A stretch of 59,570 bases of DNA from Cecembia lonarensis LW9 (lineage in GTDB: Bacteria; Bacteroidota; Bacteroidia; Cytophagales; Cyclobacteriaceae): NCBI RefSeq assembly GCF_000298295.1, contig NZ_AMGM01000020.1:1-59570 (forward strand). The letters are read 5' to 3'. Positions 17,085-25,211 of this stretch are shown piece by piece; position 1 is the stretch's first letter, and each line of letters begins with the position of its first letter. The notes below the pieces were generated by a model. The model had not been told where the DNA came from, made no database searches, and worked only from the letters and a program-made list of their open reading frames with translations. The position numbers and the translations under genes were made by a program.

Positions 17085-17314
17085 TAGCTGAAGGATTTGA
17101 AAGAGATGGCAACAAAGAATTCATTCAGTTTTTGTCGATTGCAAAAGGATCAAATGGAGAAACTAGGTCTCAAGCTTACAGATCTTTTGATGCTGGATTC
17201 ATAAGTGAAGAAGAGTTCAAGGACATTTTAACTAGAACTGAAAGTATTAAAGGGAAGTTGAATTCCCTGATTAAATATCTCAAAAACTCTGACAGAAAAG
17301 GAAATAAGTATTAA

Positions 17315-17501
17315 AGCAGTCCTTGAACATAACTCTCAAACCTGAACCTTGAACTCTGAACCCTGAACCATGAACCCTTAACCCTTAACCCTTAACTATT
17401 AACAGTTAACTCTGAAACTACCTTCTTCAAATGTTCAATGATTTTCGAATCTTATAGGATATTCTTGATCTCAAAAAATTAAAATCCCCTATTTTCGGGG
17501 C
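17315..17501. repeat. Spacer with heptamer array and right direct repeat
   Basis: 17335-17412 is a clear degenerate array of period 7 (CCTGAAC, CTTGAAC, TCTGAAC, CCTGAAC, CATGAAC, CCTTAAC three times, TATTAAC, AGTTAAC). 17426-17458 is the right partner of the direct repeat at 16492-16524. A CCCC-TATTTTC-GGGG hairpin at 17486-17500 abuts the start codon of the next gene. Confidence 0.7.
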
Positions 17502-17876
17502 ATGAACAGTGGCAGCAGCATTTACGAAGTTTTGGGAGAGGAGAAAATCAAGGTATTGGTCCATCATTTTTACCTCTATGTGGCCGAGACACCGGAATTA
17601 CGCCGGCTCTATCCGGAAAAGGATTTGGCTCCTGCCGAAGAAAGGTTATTTTTGTTTCTGGTGCATGTGTTTGGCGGTCCATCTACCTATTTGGAAAAAA
17701 GAGGGCATCCCATGTTGCGCCGCAGACATTTTCAGTGGCCCATCGATGAAAAAATGAGAAATGTATGGCTCAATTGCATGTTTAAGGCTATGGACCAAGT
17801 GGAAATCGAAACGGACATCAGGGAAGCGCTGATGAATTATTTTATCAAAGTGGCCAACCACATGATCAATCGATAA
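17502..17876 (+). CDS. Truncated haemoglobin, group II-like
   Basis: 124 residues, the length of a 2-on-2 globin. Conserved features: FGGPSTYLEKRGHPMLRRRH with the probable proximal haem histidine in RRRHFQWPID, and a tryptophan in VWLNCM at the position typical of group II (trHbO). The family binds O2 or NO at haem and is linked to oxidative or nitrosative stress and to oxygen supply. The ATG at 17502 follows a short hairpin directly. Its stop is two bases before the plsC start, so the two are cotranscribed; no functional link is obvious. Confidence 0.88.
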   Translation: MNSGSSIYEVLGEEKIKVLVHHFYLYVAETPELRRLYPEKDLAPAEERLFLFLVHVFGGPSTYLEKRGHPMLRRRHFQWPIDEKMRNVWLNCMFKAMDQVEIETDIREALMNYFIKVANHMINR

Positions 17877-17878
17877 AC

Positions 17879-18643
17879 ATGCTTTTGCTTAGAAGGATAT
17901 ATACATTTTATGCTTTTTTGGTGTTTCTGATCACCTTTATCCTGCTTTTCCCAGTATTCCTGATGGCAGCTTGGATACCTGGGTGGCAGAAATACGGCCG
18001 TTTGGTCAACCAATACTGGGCAAAAATTTATTTTGTGTTGATCGGCATGCCGGTGAAAATGGAGGGCAGCGAGCACATCAAGAAAGGACAGCCTTATGTC
18101 TTTGTAGCCAACCATTTCTCCTACCTGGATATTCCTTTTATGGGATTTATTCCTGGGGATGTGGTTTTTGTAGGCAAAAGCTCCATTGGGAAAGTCCCCC
18201 TGTTCGGGTATTACTTTAAGAAGCTGCATATTGCTGTGAATAGGGCTTCCATCAAAAGCCGGGGTGAGGTTTTGATCAGGGCCAAAAAAGCCATCACGCA
18301 GGGCAGCAGTATTGTCATTTTTCCGGAAGGAGGCATCACCACCGGTGAGCCACCTCACATGAACCGGTTTAAAGACGGGGCATTTTCTTTGGCCATTGAC
18401 AAACAAATCCCTCTTATTCCTGTCACCTTATCATATAATCATATAATTTTACCGGATGACGGGAGGTTATTGTTAAACTTCAAAAAAGGGAAAATAGTCA
18501 TCCATCCGCCTTTGGATACCAAGGGACTGAATTCCAAAGACCTTCCTCAATTGAAAGAGAATTGTTACCGGCTCATTCAGGATCAGTTATGGAAGGACAA
18601 TCAGCTTCCAGAAACAGAAAAAACGATTATCAAGACCACATGA
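17879..18643 (+). CDS. plsC: 1-acyl-sn-glycerol-3-phosphate acyltransferase (PlsC)
   Basis: 254 residues. An N-terminal hydrophobic segment at about 8-34 anchors it in the inner membrane. The acyltransferase motifs are H79xxxxD84 in NHFSYLDIP, a second block VGKSSIGKVPLFG at about 98-110, FPEGG at 148-152 and IPVTLSYN near 180. It acylates lysophosphatidic acid to phosphatidic acid in phospholipid synthesis. Its TGA overlaps the gatC start (ATGA at 18640-18643), which shows tight translational coupling within the run from haemoglobin to the TPR protein. Confidence 0.93.
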   Translation: MLLLRRIYTFYAFLVFLITFILLFPVFLMAAWIPGWQKYGRLVNQYWAKIYFVLIGMPVKMEGSEHIKKGQPYVFVANHFSYLDIPFMGFIPGDVVFVGKSSIGKVPLFGYYFKKLHIAVNRASIKSRGEVLIRAKKAITQGSSIVIFPEGGITTGEPPHMNRFKDGAFSLAIDKQIPLIPVTLSYNHIILPDDGRLLLNFKKGKIVIHPPLDTKGLNSKDLPQLKENCYRLIQDQLWKDNQLPETEKTIIKTT

Positions 18644-18927
18644 AAGTAGATTTAAATACTGTAAAAAAAATTGCCCACTTGGCAAGGTTGGAGTTTGACG
18701 AAGAGGGGGCAGAAAAAATGCAAAAAGACATGACCCAAATCCTGGACTGGGAAGAACAGCTCAATGAGGTGGATACGGAGAACGTAGAACCTCTTACCAC
18801 TATGTCGAGTGAAGTCAATGTCCTGAGGGAGGATGAGGTTGGCGAACACCTTTCCCATGAAAGAGGCCTGCTGAATGCCCCCCAAAAAGATTCTGACTAT
18901 TTTAGGGTACCTAAGGTGCTTGAATAA
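18640..18927 (+). CDS. gatC: Asp-tRNA(Asn)/Glu-tRNA(Gln) amidotransferase subunit C
   Basis: 95 residues from the ATG at 18640, chosen because it gives the canonical MKVDLNTVKKIAHLARLEF start; the frame is open further upstream inside plsC but there it is not GatC-like. Other signature parts: ILDWEEQLNEVDTENVEPLTTM and LREDEV...LLNAPQKDSDYFRVPKVLE. GatC stabilises the GatA-GatB complex that amidates Glu-tRNA(Gln) or Asp-tRNA(Asn); gatA and gatB are not in the window. The start overlaps the plsC stop, and its TAA overlaps the next ATG by one base. Confidence 0.96.
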   Translation: MKVDLNTVKKIAHLARLEFDEEGAEKMQKDMTQILDWEEQLNEVDTENVEPLTTMSSEVNVLREDEVGEHLSHERGLLNAPQKDSDYFRVPKVLE

Positions 18928-21734
18928 TGGCTGCTCCAATAAGCAGAAAAGCCGGCGACATACTCTTTAAGGGTCTGCCCTTCAGCCTAAGCCTGCTGGG
19001 AAGTTTGTTGTTATTGGCCAGTCATTTTTTCTGGAAAGACAGCATCATGCCGGTAATTCCGGGTATTTTTTCCGAATCCATCAACGTACCCATCAGTTAT
19101 TATAGCATTGGTGCTGAGGTATTTGCACTCGAAATGGATAATTTCCTTATTTTTCAAAATTTCCAATCCCTTGCCCCAAGTGCTTTTCCCCAACTCAGCC
19201 TCCTTTATGGCCTATTGATTTGGATATTATTCATACTGGGGCTTACCCTGATCAGTACCTTCAAAAGGATGTACTTTATCGTGGCCACAGGACTTTGCAT
19301 CTTTCTTTTCACTTTTAGCGGCGTCAATGGCCTGCACATCGGCGGCCTGTACAGCAACAATTCCCTTCTGCTCTTATTGGGAGGTACCCTTTTGCCCGTA
19401 ATCCTGCTTTCTTTTTTTGCCCCTTCATGGGGGATACTGCAGCGCTTGGCCATTATGGCCCTTGCCTCATTCCTTACCCTATTTGTCCTCATTTACTTTG
19501 CTGACATTGAGCAACCCGCCTTATGGCTGGCAGAGAACAGCACCTTCCCTGCGGCCATGCTTTCGGTACTGTTTTTCATGCACATTGGCCATGCTGTCAT
19601 TTCCAGCACTACTGTTTTTTTGATCCGGCTCAATAAAGGCACCGGCATCAAAATCATTTGGCACCTGCTGGTTATTTTTGTACTCTTTTTTCTCCTGTTG
19701 CTCTTCTCCCTGCTTTCCATCATGGGGGCTGTCAACCTGCCCTTCCCTACCCTACCGCCATTTATCTTGTTTTTGGCAGCGGGATATTTGGGTTATGGCG
19801 TAATGAAATTAAAGGCTGAACAAACGGATCAGGTATATGAAATTCCCCTGGTGGGAAAGGCTTTTTACTGGATTGGTTTTGCCATAGCAGCTTGGACCTG
19901 GACGAAAGCGGATTTTTCAGGTAATCAACCGCTTTTTGAATTCTTAAGCCATACCTTCATTTACGGACAAATTGCACTGAGCCTGCTTTTTTTCCTCTAT
20001 CTACTGGCCAATTTTAACCAAGTGATCAATTCAGGGAAAGAGGTCGAAAAAATCCTCTTCAAACCACAGTTCTTCGCCTACTTCCATATGCGCATTGGTG
20101 CCACCATGGCCTTGGTGATTTTGGTGATTTTCGCAGATGCTGTGGTCGGTATGCAGATTCCTGCCTTCAGTAGTCAAATCACAGCTGATTATTATTATCA
20201 AACACAAAAACCACTGGAAGCTGCCATCTTGTATGAGAACAGCTGGCTGGAATACCGCAAAAATCCGAAAGCAAAAAATGCAGCAGCTCACCTGAGGTTT
20301 CAGTTGAAAAATACCAATGAGGCCATGGATCACCTCTTTCAAAATTTTGACTACGTTCCTTCCGTCCAAAACATTCTTTTGCTCAGCGATAGGCTTCACC
20401 GACAGGATAAGATCTTTGAGGCTTTATTTTACCTGGAAAATGGCCTGGAAATCTTTCCAGGAGATGCGCGCTTACAAAATAACCGCGCACTATTATACTC
20501 TAAGCTGAACCGCGCACAAGAAGCAATGCAGTCACTTCAGGCCATGGAAAAAGAAAAAGATGTGGCCAAAGCCAACATGCTGGGCCTCATGGTCAAACAT
20601 AGAATGGGCATGCAGGAAGGGTTGGAAGACCGGGAAGACCTGCCTTATCGCATCAATTATCTGGCCCATGCCAACAGGCAAGGCAACTATGCTCCCTTTA
20701 TCCTGGATACCAGAAACCTACCCAGCAATTTCCACCTGCAAACCGCCTTACTCAGAAACCAATGGAGTAACCAAGTCAACCGTGACCTGAAGGGAGACCT
20801 TGAGCAATTGGACAGCTTGATTGCTATGGAGCAGATGAGTTTTGAAGAGCGTAATTACAGAGAAAGCAGGATATTGCGGACTTTACAGGATAATTTCCTG
20901 AATGAAACCCTCAAATACCTGAATGGTATGGTGCAGTCATTCCCCAATTCAGCAGGCTACTACCATATCCTGGCTTCGAAAATCCTGGCTGGAAATTGGG
21001 ATCTTGAAAAAGCTGCTGTAGACATCCTGATGGCAGAAGAAAAGGGCTTTGACAACTTTCAACCATTGCATCTGGCCATACTGTATTTTGGGGAAAAACC
21101 TATTGATGCATTACGCATCCATACACTTAAAGCCATAGACTTTCCCCAATGGATGGTATGGAATGAAAGTGGAAGGCTTGATGAAAATGAACAAGTACAG
21201 TTTTGGGAGGCTGTAGGGAGACTACACCGCATGCTGCCTGAAGAACTTTTATTGCCTCTGGCACAGATAGACGCTGAAATGTTGCGGGCCGATTGGGCCA
21301 TGGGCTTATTACGACATAAGTTGCACGTCATTTCACCAAGCGATTTCCTACAAATCAAAGCCTTGTTGCTGGAAGAAATACAAGGCCCTTGGACCGAGGC
21401 ACAGTTGGACAATTGGTATGCTTATGTACATGGAGAGACCGACAGCCTATTGCCAGAAATCGAGGCCTTGCTTCTTCCTGAATTGGGATTGGCCAGAAAT
21501 GCCTACTGGGGACCCTTGGTCATGAAGGCTGTTGAAGACAGCGCTGAAATCCTTGGGAAGTATGAGATCCTTCAGGAGGCCATACAGTTCAACAAGGACC
21601 CTATGCTTTGGATACAGTATGTGAAATACAGCAGGCAAATGGGTCTGGACAACTATGCATCTGAAGCATTGTCTACCATGCGGACTTGGATTGACGGGGC
21701 ACAGCTGGAGAAGTTACAGATGGAGAACTTCTGA
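18927..21734 (+). CDS. Large polytopic membrane protein with TPR-like C-terminal half
   Basis: 935 residues. Residues 1 to about 420 contain roughly ten hydrophobic segments (for example FILFLAAGYLGYGVM and IALSLLFFLYLLANFNQVI), including a segment near 390-412 (MRIGATMALVILVIFADAVVGM). The remainder is helical with tetratricopeptide-like spacing (YYYQTQKPLEAAILYENSWLEY, GDARLQNNRALLYSKLNRAQEA) and predicted to lie outside the membrane. No enzyme motif is recognised. The start overlaps the gatC stop, so it is the last gene of a coupled run. Proteins of this type follow gatC in related Bacteroidota as far as I recall, but their function is undescribed. Confidence 0.8.
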   Translation: MAAPISRKAGDILFKGLPFSLSLLGSLLLLASHFFWKDSIMPVIPGIFSESINVPISYYSIGAEVFALEMDNFLIFQNFQSLAPSAFPQLSLLYGLLIWILFILGLTLISTFKRMYFIVATGLCIFLFTFSGVNGLHIGGLYSNNSLLLLLGGTLLPVILLSFFAPSWGILQRLAIMALASFLTLFVLIYFADIEQPALWLAENSTFPAAMLSVLFFMHIGHAVISSTTVFLIRLNKGTGIKIIWHLLVIFVLFFLLLLFSLLSIMGAVNLPFPTLPPFILFLAAGYLGYGVMKLKAEQTDQVYEIPLVGKAFYWIGFAIAAWTWTKADFSGNQPLFEFLSHTFIYGQIALSLLFFLYLLANFNQVINSGKEVEKILFKPQFFAYFHMRIGATMALVILVIFADAVVGMQIPAFSSQITADYYYQTQKPLEAAILYENSWLEYRKNPKAKNAAAHLRFQLKNTNEAMDHLFQNFDYVPSVQNILLLSDRLHRQDKIFEALFYLENGLEIFPGDARLQNNRALLYSKLNRAQEAMQSLQAMEKEKDVAKANMLGLMVKHRMGMQEGLEDREDLPYRINYLAHANRQGNYAPFILDTRNLPSNFHLQTALLRNQWSNQVNRDLKGDLEQLDSLIAMEQMSFEERNYRESRILRTLQDNFLNETLKYLNGMVQSFPNSAGYYHILASKILAGNWDLEKAAVDILMAEEKGFDNFQPLHLAILYFGEKPIDALRIHTLKAIDFPQWMVWNESGRLDENEQVQFWEAVGRLHRMLPEELLLPLAQIDAEMLRADWAMGLLRHKLHVISPSDFLQIKALLLEEIQGPWTEAQLDNWYAYVHGETDSLLPEIEALLLPELGLARNAYWGPLVMKAVEDSAEILGKYEILQEAIQFNKDPMLWIQYVKYSRQMGLDNYASEALSTMRTWIDGAQLEKLQMENF

Positions 21735-21812
21735 TTGAAAATGCCGTTTATGCAATTAAGTTTTTCTCCCATTAATTTTTTAGCTTAAATTAAGGACTTT
21801 AAAAATTTCCAG

Positions 21813-22535
21813 ATGAAAAAGATCATAGAGACCAAAGACATTCAAAAAACTTACCGCATGGGTTCAGAAGAAGTAAGAGCCCTGAAATCTGTATCCATCA
21901 CGGTAAATAAAGGAGAATATGTGGCATTTATGGGGCCTTCAGGCTCCGGGAAATCCACCTTGATGAATATCATTGGTTGTCTCGACACTCCTACTGCAGG
22001 CACCTATATATTGAACGACAAAGATGTCAGTGACATGACAGAGAATGAACTGGCGGAAATACGCAACAAAGAAATAGGCTTTGTTTTTCAGACCTTTAAC
22101 CTTTTGCCTAGGGCATCTTGCCTGGACAATGTAGCTTTGCCACTGATATATGCTGGTTTTGGCAAAGAAGAACGAAGTGAAAAAGCATTTCAGGCCCTGA
22201 AGAATGTGGGATTGGGTGATCGGGTCAACCACAAGCCCAATGAACTTTCCGGAGGGCAGCGTCAGCGTGTGGCCATTGCAAGAGCCTTGGTGAATGATCC
22301 CAGTATTATTTTGGCAGATGAACCAACAGGAAACCTGGACTCGAAAACTTCTTATGACATCATGGAGCTTTTCCACGAATTGCACCAAAAAGGCAATACC
22401 ATCATCATGGTTACGCACGAGGATGACATCGCCCATTATGCGCACAGGATAATAAGGCTGAGAGATGGATTGGTGGAGTCTGATACAGTTAACCCCAACC
22501 CTACCAGGGGAAGGGCAGTAGCAGTTACTGAGTAA
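21813..22535 (+). CDS. ABC transporter ATP-binding protein, LolD/MacB type
   Basis: 240 residues. Walker [10 protein letters not shown] is at 41-49, the Q-loop is in [10 protein letters not shown] at 91-100, the signature LSGGQRQRV at 145-153, Walker [10 protein letters not shown] at 166-174 and the H-loop in MVTHEDD near 201. The sequence groups with the LolD/MacB/FtsE class that powers mechanotransmission rather than substrate transport: lipoprotein release, peptide export or cell-wall control. No cognate permease is adjacent, so the partner must be encoded elsewhere and the exact role is open. It is 78 bases after the TPR protein. Confidence 0.93.
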   Translation: MKKIIETKDIQKTYRMGSEEVRALKSVSITVNKGEYVAFMGPSGSGKSTLMNIIGCLDTPTAGTYILNDKDVSDMTENELAEIRNKEIGFVFQTFNLLPRASCLDNVALPLIYAGFGKEERSEKAFQALKNVGLGDRVNHKPNELSGGQRQRVAIARALVNDPSIILADEPTGNLDSKTSYDIMELFHELHQKGNTIIMVTHEDDIAHYAHRIIRLRDGLVESDTVNPNPTRGRAVAVTE

Positions 22536-22564
22536 ATTTCCTTACGTTTTTGAAAATCAATGCT

Positions 22565-22572
22565 TACTTTTG
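22565..22572 (+). promoter_or_regulatory. Candidate -7 box TACTTTTG for the adenosyltransferase gene
   Basis: The octamer fits the Bacteroidota -7 consensus TAnnTTTG and lies 42 bases before the ATG at 22615. A -33 TTTG at the standard distance is not evident. Confidence 0.4.
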
Positions 22573-22614
22573 TCGGGATAAGGAATTGGTCCTTTGGAAC
22601 CATATTGTTAAAAA

Positions 22615-23163
22615 ATGAAAATTTACACCAAAACAGGAGATACCGGCAAAACTTCCTTGCTGGGGGGGAGAAGGGTTTTCAAGTCCGATTTAAGAATTGA
22701 AGCCTATGGCACTGTCGATGAATTAAACAGTTTTATCGGACTATTGAGGGATCAGGAGGTCAACGCCAAAAGAGGGGATTTGCTCAAAGAGGTTCAGGAC
22801 AGGCTTTTTACCATTGGCGCCACTTTGGCCACTGAACCGGGCAAGGAAAATGTCAAAAGACCTGACCTGCATGAGGAAGACCTGGAGTTGTTGGAAAAAG
22901 AAATTGACGCCATGGAAAGTTCGCTCCCGGCGCTTAGGCATTTTATACTGCCCGGTGGCCATCAAGTGGTGTCTTTTTGCCATATTGCCCGTACCATTTG
23001 CCGCAGGACAGAAAGGTGCGTGATAGACCTGATGCAGGTCGAACATGTAGATGAAATTATAGTTAAATATTTGAACAGGCTTTCCGATTATCTTTTTGTA
23101 TTAGGGCGATTGATTGCCCAGGAATTAGGAGTGGAAGAAGTCACTTGGAAACCGAGAATGTAA
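22615..23163 (+). CDS. Cob(I)yrinic acid a,c-diamide adenosyltransferase, PduO type
   Basis: 182 residues. Diagnostic blocks: TKTGDTGKTSLLGGRRVFKS at about 4-23 (ATP-binding loop), EAYGTVDELNSFIGLLR, LPGGHQVVSFCHIARTICRR with the active-site RRTER at about 126-130, and YLNRLSDYLFVLGR. It transfers the adenosyl group of ATP to cob(I)alamin, giving coenzyme B12 for mutases or ribonucleotide reductase. It is followed four bases later by ilvE, so the two are probably cotranscribed. No cobalamin riboswitch is recognisable upstream. Confidence 0.94.
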   Translation: MKIYTKTGDTGKTSLLGGRRVFKSDLRIEAYGTVDELNSFIGLLRDQEVNAKRGDLLKEVQDRLFTIGATLATEPGKENVKRPDLHEEDLELLEKEIDAMESSLPALRHFILPGGHQVVSFCHIARTICRRTERCVIDLMQVEHVDEIIVKYLNRLSDYLFVLGRLIAQELGVEEVTWKPRM

Positions 23164-23167
23164 TCCC

Positions 23168-24235
23168 ATGAAAACTACCTTACAAATAGAAATAAGCAAA
23201 ACAACGCAGTCCAAACTGGCTGCTACGGATTTTGACAACCTGGTATTTGGCAAATCCATTTCGGACCACATGTTTATTGCCGATTACAAAAACGGCGAGT
23301 GGTCCGACCTCAGAATTGAGCCTTACCAACCATTGATGTTGGATCCGGGAAATGCTACCCTCCACTATGGACAATCCATTTTTGAAGGCATGAAGGCTTA
23401 TAAAAATGAAGCAGGTGAAATTTTATTGTTCCGGGCAGATGCCAACCAAAAGAGGCTGAACGAATCTGCAGTAAGGATGTGTATTCCGGAATTACCGGAA
23501 GAAATTTTCATGGAGGGCCTGATGACCTTGTTGGATTTGGATAGGGATTGGATCCCCAATAAACCTGGATACTCCCTGTATATCCGTCCTTTTATTTTTG
23601 CCATGGATAATTACCTGGGGGTAAGGCCATCTGAAACCTACAGGTTTATGATTTTCACTTGTCCTGTGGGGCACTATTACGCCAAACCGGTAAGTGTGAA
23701 GGTAGAGCAAAAATATACCCGAGCAGCAGAAGGCGGCACTGGTTTTGCCAAGGCAGCGGGCAATTATGCCGGTTCCTTATACCCAGCATTATTGGCCCAG
23801 AAAAATGGTTATGACCAATTGTTATGGACAGATGCCAAAACCCATGAAAACATTGAAGAGTCTGGCACCATGAACGTGATGTTCATGATCAATGATACGC
23901 TGATTACCGCACCTACCCATACAGGAACCATCCTGAAAGGAATCACCCGTGATTCTGTTTTACATCTTGCCAAAGAAATGGGCTATGTCGTAGAAGAACG
24001 TTTTCTCAAAGTCGCTGAACTGGAAGCTGCCCTTAAAAACGGAAGTTTACAGGAGGCTTTTGGAACCGGGACAGCGGCTACTATTGCCCACATTTCCAAG
24101 ATCAATGTCAATGGGACAGATTTTGAGCTTCCGGAGAAACCCGATTATGCCTTTTCCCATCAGGTGCTTAAAAAGTTGGATGACATCAAGTACGGCAGAA
24201 CTGAGGATAAGCGGGGTTGGATCATGAAGGTGTAG
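23168..24235 (+). CDS. ilvE: Branched-chain amino acid aminotransferase
   Basis: 355 residues, the length of the larger class-IV aminotransferases (BCAT type 2). LHYGQSIFEGMKAYK at about 65-79, YIRPFIFAMDNYLGVRP near 138 and GFAKAAGNYAGSLYPALLAQ, whose lysine should hold PLP, are all typical, as is GTAATIAHISKI near the C-terminus. It performs the last step of Leu, Ile and Val synthesis and the first of their breakdown, using 2-oxoglutarate/glutamate. It lies close behind the PduO gene. The 3' side runs into two inverted copies of the four-hairpin module. Confidence 0.95.
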   Translation: MKTTLQIEISKTTQSKLAATDFDNLVFGKSISDHMFIADYKNGEWSDLRIEPYQPLMLDPGNATLHYGQSIFEGMKAYKNEAGEILLFRADANQKRLNESAVRMCIPELPEEIFMEGLMTLLDLDRDWIPNKPGYSLYIRPFIFAMDNYLGVRPSETYRFMIFTCPVGHYYAKPVSVKVEQKYTRAAEGGTGFAKAAGNYAGSLYPALLAQKNGYDQLLWTDAKTHENIEESGTMNVMFMINDTLITAPTHTGTILKGITRDSVLHLAKEMGYVVEERFLKVAELEAALKNGSLQEAFGTGTAATIAHISKINVNGTDFELPEKPDYAFSHQVLKKLDDIKYGRTEDKRGWIMKV

Positions 24236-24328
24236 GTTGGGCAATGAAGAATGAAGAATGGAGACTGAGAGACGGAGAGAAGGTTGAAGTTTAAGGGTTT
24301 AACAGCTTAAAGTTTAAAGGAGGGGGAG

Positions 24329-24441
24329 CGTTGTCACGCGTTTCCGAACGCGGGACTCTTGACCCTGAGTTTTCTAACCCAGTCAATACATGAGCTTAAA
24401 GCTCAACATCCAACAGTCCAGAGTTGAAAACTCCGGACAAC
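24329..24441 (-). repeat. Four-hairpin module, copy 4 (reverse)
   Basis: Read on the minus strand the order of stems is the same as in copy 1. The last stem is ACGCGTT-TCCG-AACGCG-type (GTCACGCGTTTCCGAACGCG on the plus strand), a different but equally paired version of the GCGCT/AGCGC stem of copies 2 and 7. (Copy 3 is the single-hairpin fragment at 13511-13534.). Confidence 0.85.
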
Positions 24442-24488
24442 AGATTCAGCAAGAGAAAACAATGCGATAAAGAAATAGAATTCGTGGA

Positions 24489-24569
24489 CGTTGTCACGCG
24501 TTTCCGAACGCGGGACTCTTGAACCCTGAGTTTTCTAACTCAGTCAATACCTGAGCTTAAAGCTCAACG
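24489..24569 (-). repeat. Four-hairpin module, copy 5 (reverse, truncated)
   Basis: Three stems are present; the copy stops after the GAGCTTAAAGCTC stem and lacks the CCGGAGTT hairpin. The downstream gene's leader begins right at the break. Confidence 0.8.
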
Positions 24570-24634
24570 AAAAAAACAAGACCAGTTTAAATTTTTCGTT
24601 TATTTTTAGGGCAAAATCATGCAGAATTCTGAAG

Positions 24635-25150
24635 ATGATACAAAAAACAGGTTTCCTATTTCTATTGTTGTTTTCCTTTTTCCTAGGACTTGAAACCGCA
24701 TATGCACAAAAATTCATTCTACTGCAGCGGGGAGAGAACCAGAAGACCCGCTTAAAATTTGAAATCGGTGAAAACTTCACCTATAAAACCAAGTCGGTGG
24801 ACTTTTTCGTTACAGACAGAATTGTGGACATTACCCCAGCTGCGATTATCTTAACAGAAAATGTACTTTTACCCAGTGACATTACCGCTGTTGAGATCAT
24901 TGATAAAGATCCCCGTAACATCACCATTTCCAACTTCAGTTACCTGGGCATGGGGGCGGGAGTGCTTTTTTTGGTCGGGACGACGGTCAACAGCCTTTAT
25001 CAGCAGGGAGACCTGAGCGAAGTGGGCAATACCATAGGTTGGCCCATAGGCCTTTTTGCCACTGGTTTTTTAATTTCCAAAATGAAATACAAAACCTTCA
25101 AACATAAGGGTAAAAACAAAATACAACTGGTCATTCTCTATGAGGATTGA
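24635..25150 (+). CDS. Hypothetical secreted or membrane-anchored protein
   Basis: 171 residues, not recognised. A signal peptide is clear (MIQKTGFLFLLLFSFFLGLETAYAQ). The mature part begins KFILLQRGENQKTRLKFEIGENF with beta-rich sequence, followed by a hydrophobic stretch at about 104-115 (GMGAGVLFLVGTTV) and a second one near 133-146 (IGWPIGLFATGFLI), and ends with a basic tail KMKYKTFKHKGKNKIQLVILYED. This layout (exported domain then two weak membrane segments) is seen in many small Bacteroidota envelope proteins. It is 61 bases upstream of prfB and may share its promoter region. Function unknown. Confidence 0.7.
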   Translation: MIQKTGFLFLLLFSFFLGLETAYAQKFILLQRGENQKTRLKFEIGENFTYKTKSVDFFVTDRIVDITPAAIILTENVLLPSDITAVEIIDKDPRNITISNFSYLGMGAGVLFLVGTTVNSLYQQGDLSEVGNTIGWPIGLFATGFLISKMKYKTFKHKGKNKIQLVILYED

Positions 25151-25211
25151 AAAGCCTTAGGTTTAAAGGATTATTTTTACGAATTTTGCACCTCAAAAAA
25201 ACAATAAAATT

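Larger units (their letters stand above)
16652..17314 (+). pseudogene. S23 four-helix-bundle gene split by a GIY-YIG element
   Basis: The 5' part (16652-16801) encodes MKIYRFEDLDIWQEVRELCK through SASGSIMD, 50 residues. The 3' part (17084-17311) resumes with [20 protein letters not shown] and ends [10 protein letters not shown]. Joined, they give a normal S23 protein of about 126 residues except that the conserved Asn of the DNIAEG turn is lost. The two halves are in the same reading frame (the frame-to-frame distance is 282 bases), but a TGA at 16814-16816 stops the 5' half after PVKY. The break falls exactly at the most conserved motif of the family; in the intact copy at 1293-1643 the matching residues are GANYEEA. 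No decay is visible in either half, so the insertion looks recent or the halves are still under selection. Confidence 0.88.
24236..24634. repeat. Spacer with two reverse four-hairpin modules
   Basis: 24240-24285 is a short 7-bp period stretch (AATGAAG, AATGAAG, then GAGACTGAGAGACGG). Two modules in reverse orientation follow at 24329-24441 and 24489-24569, joined by a 47-base linker. The same linker, in the opposite orientation, joins the modules at 36250-36455. The last 60 bases are an AT-rich leader. No gene is seen. Confidence 0.8.
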
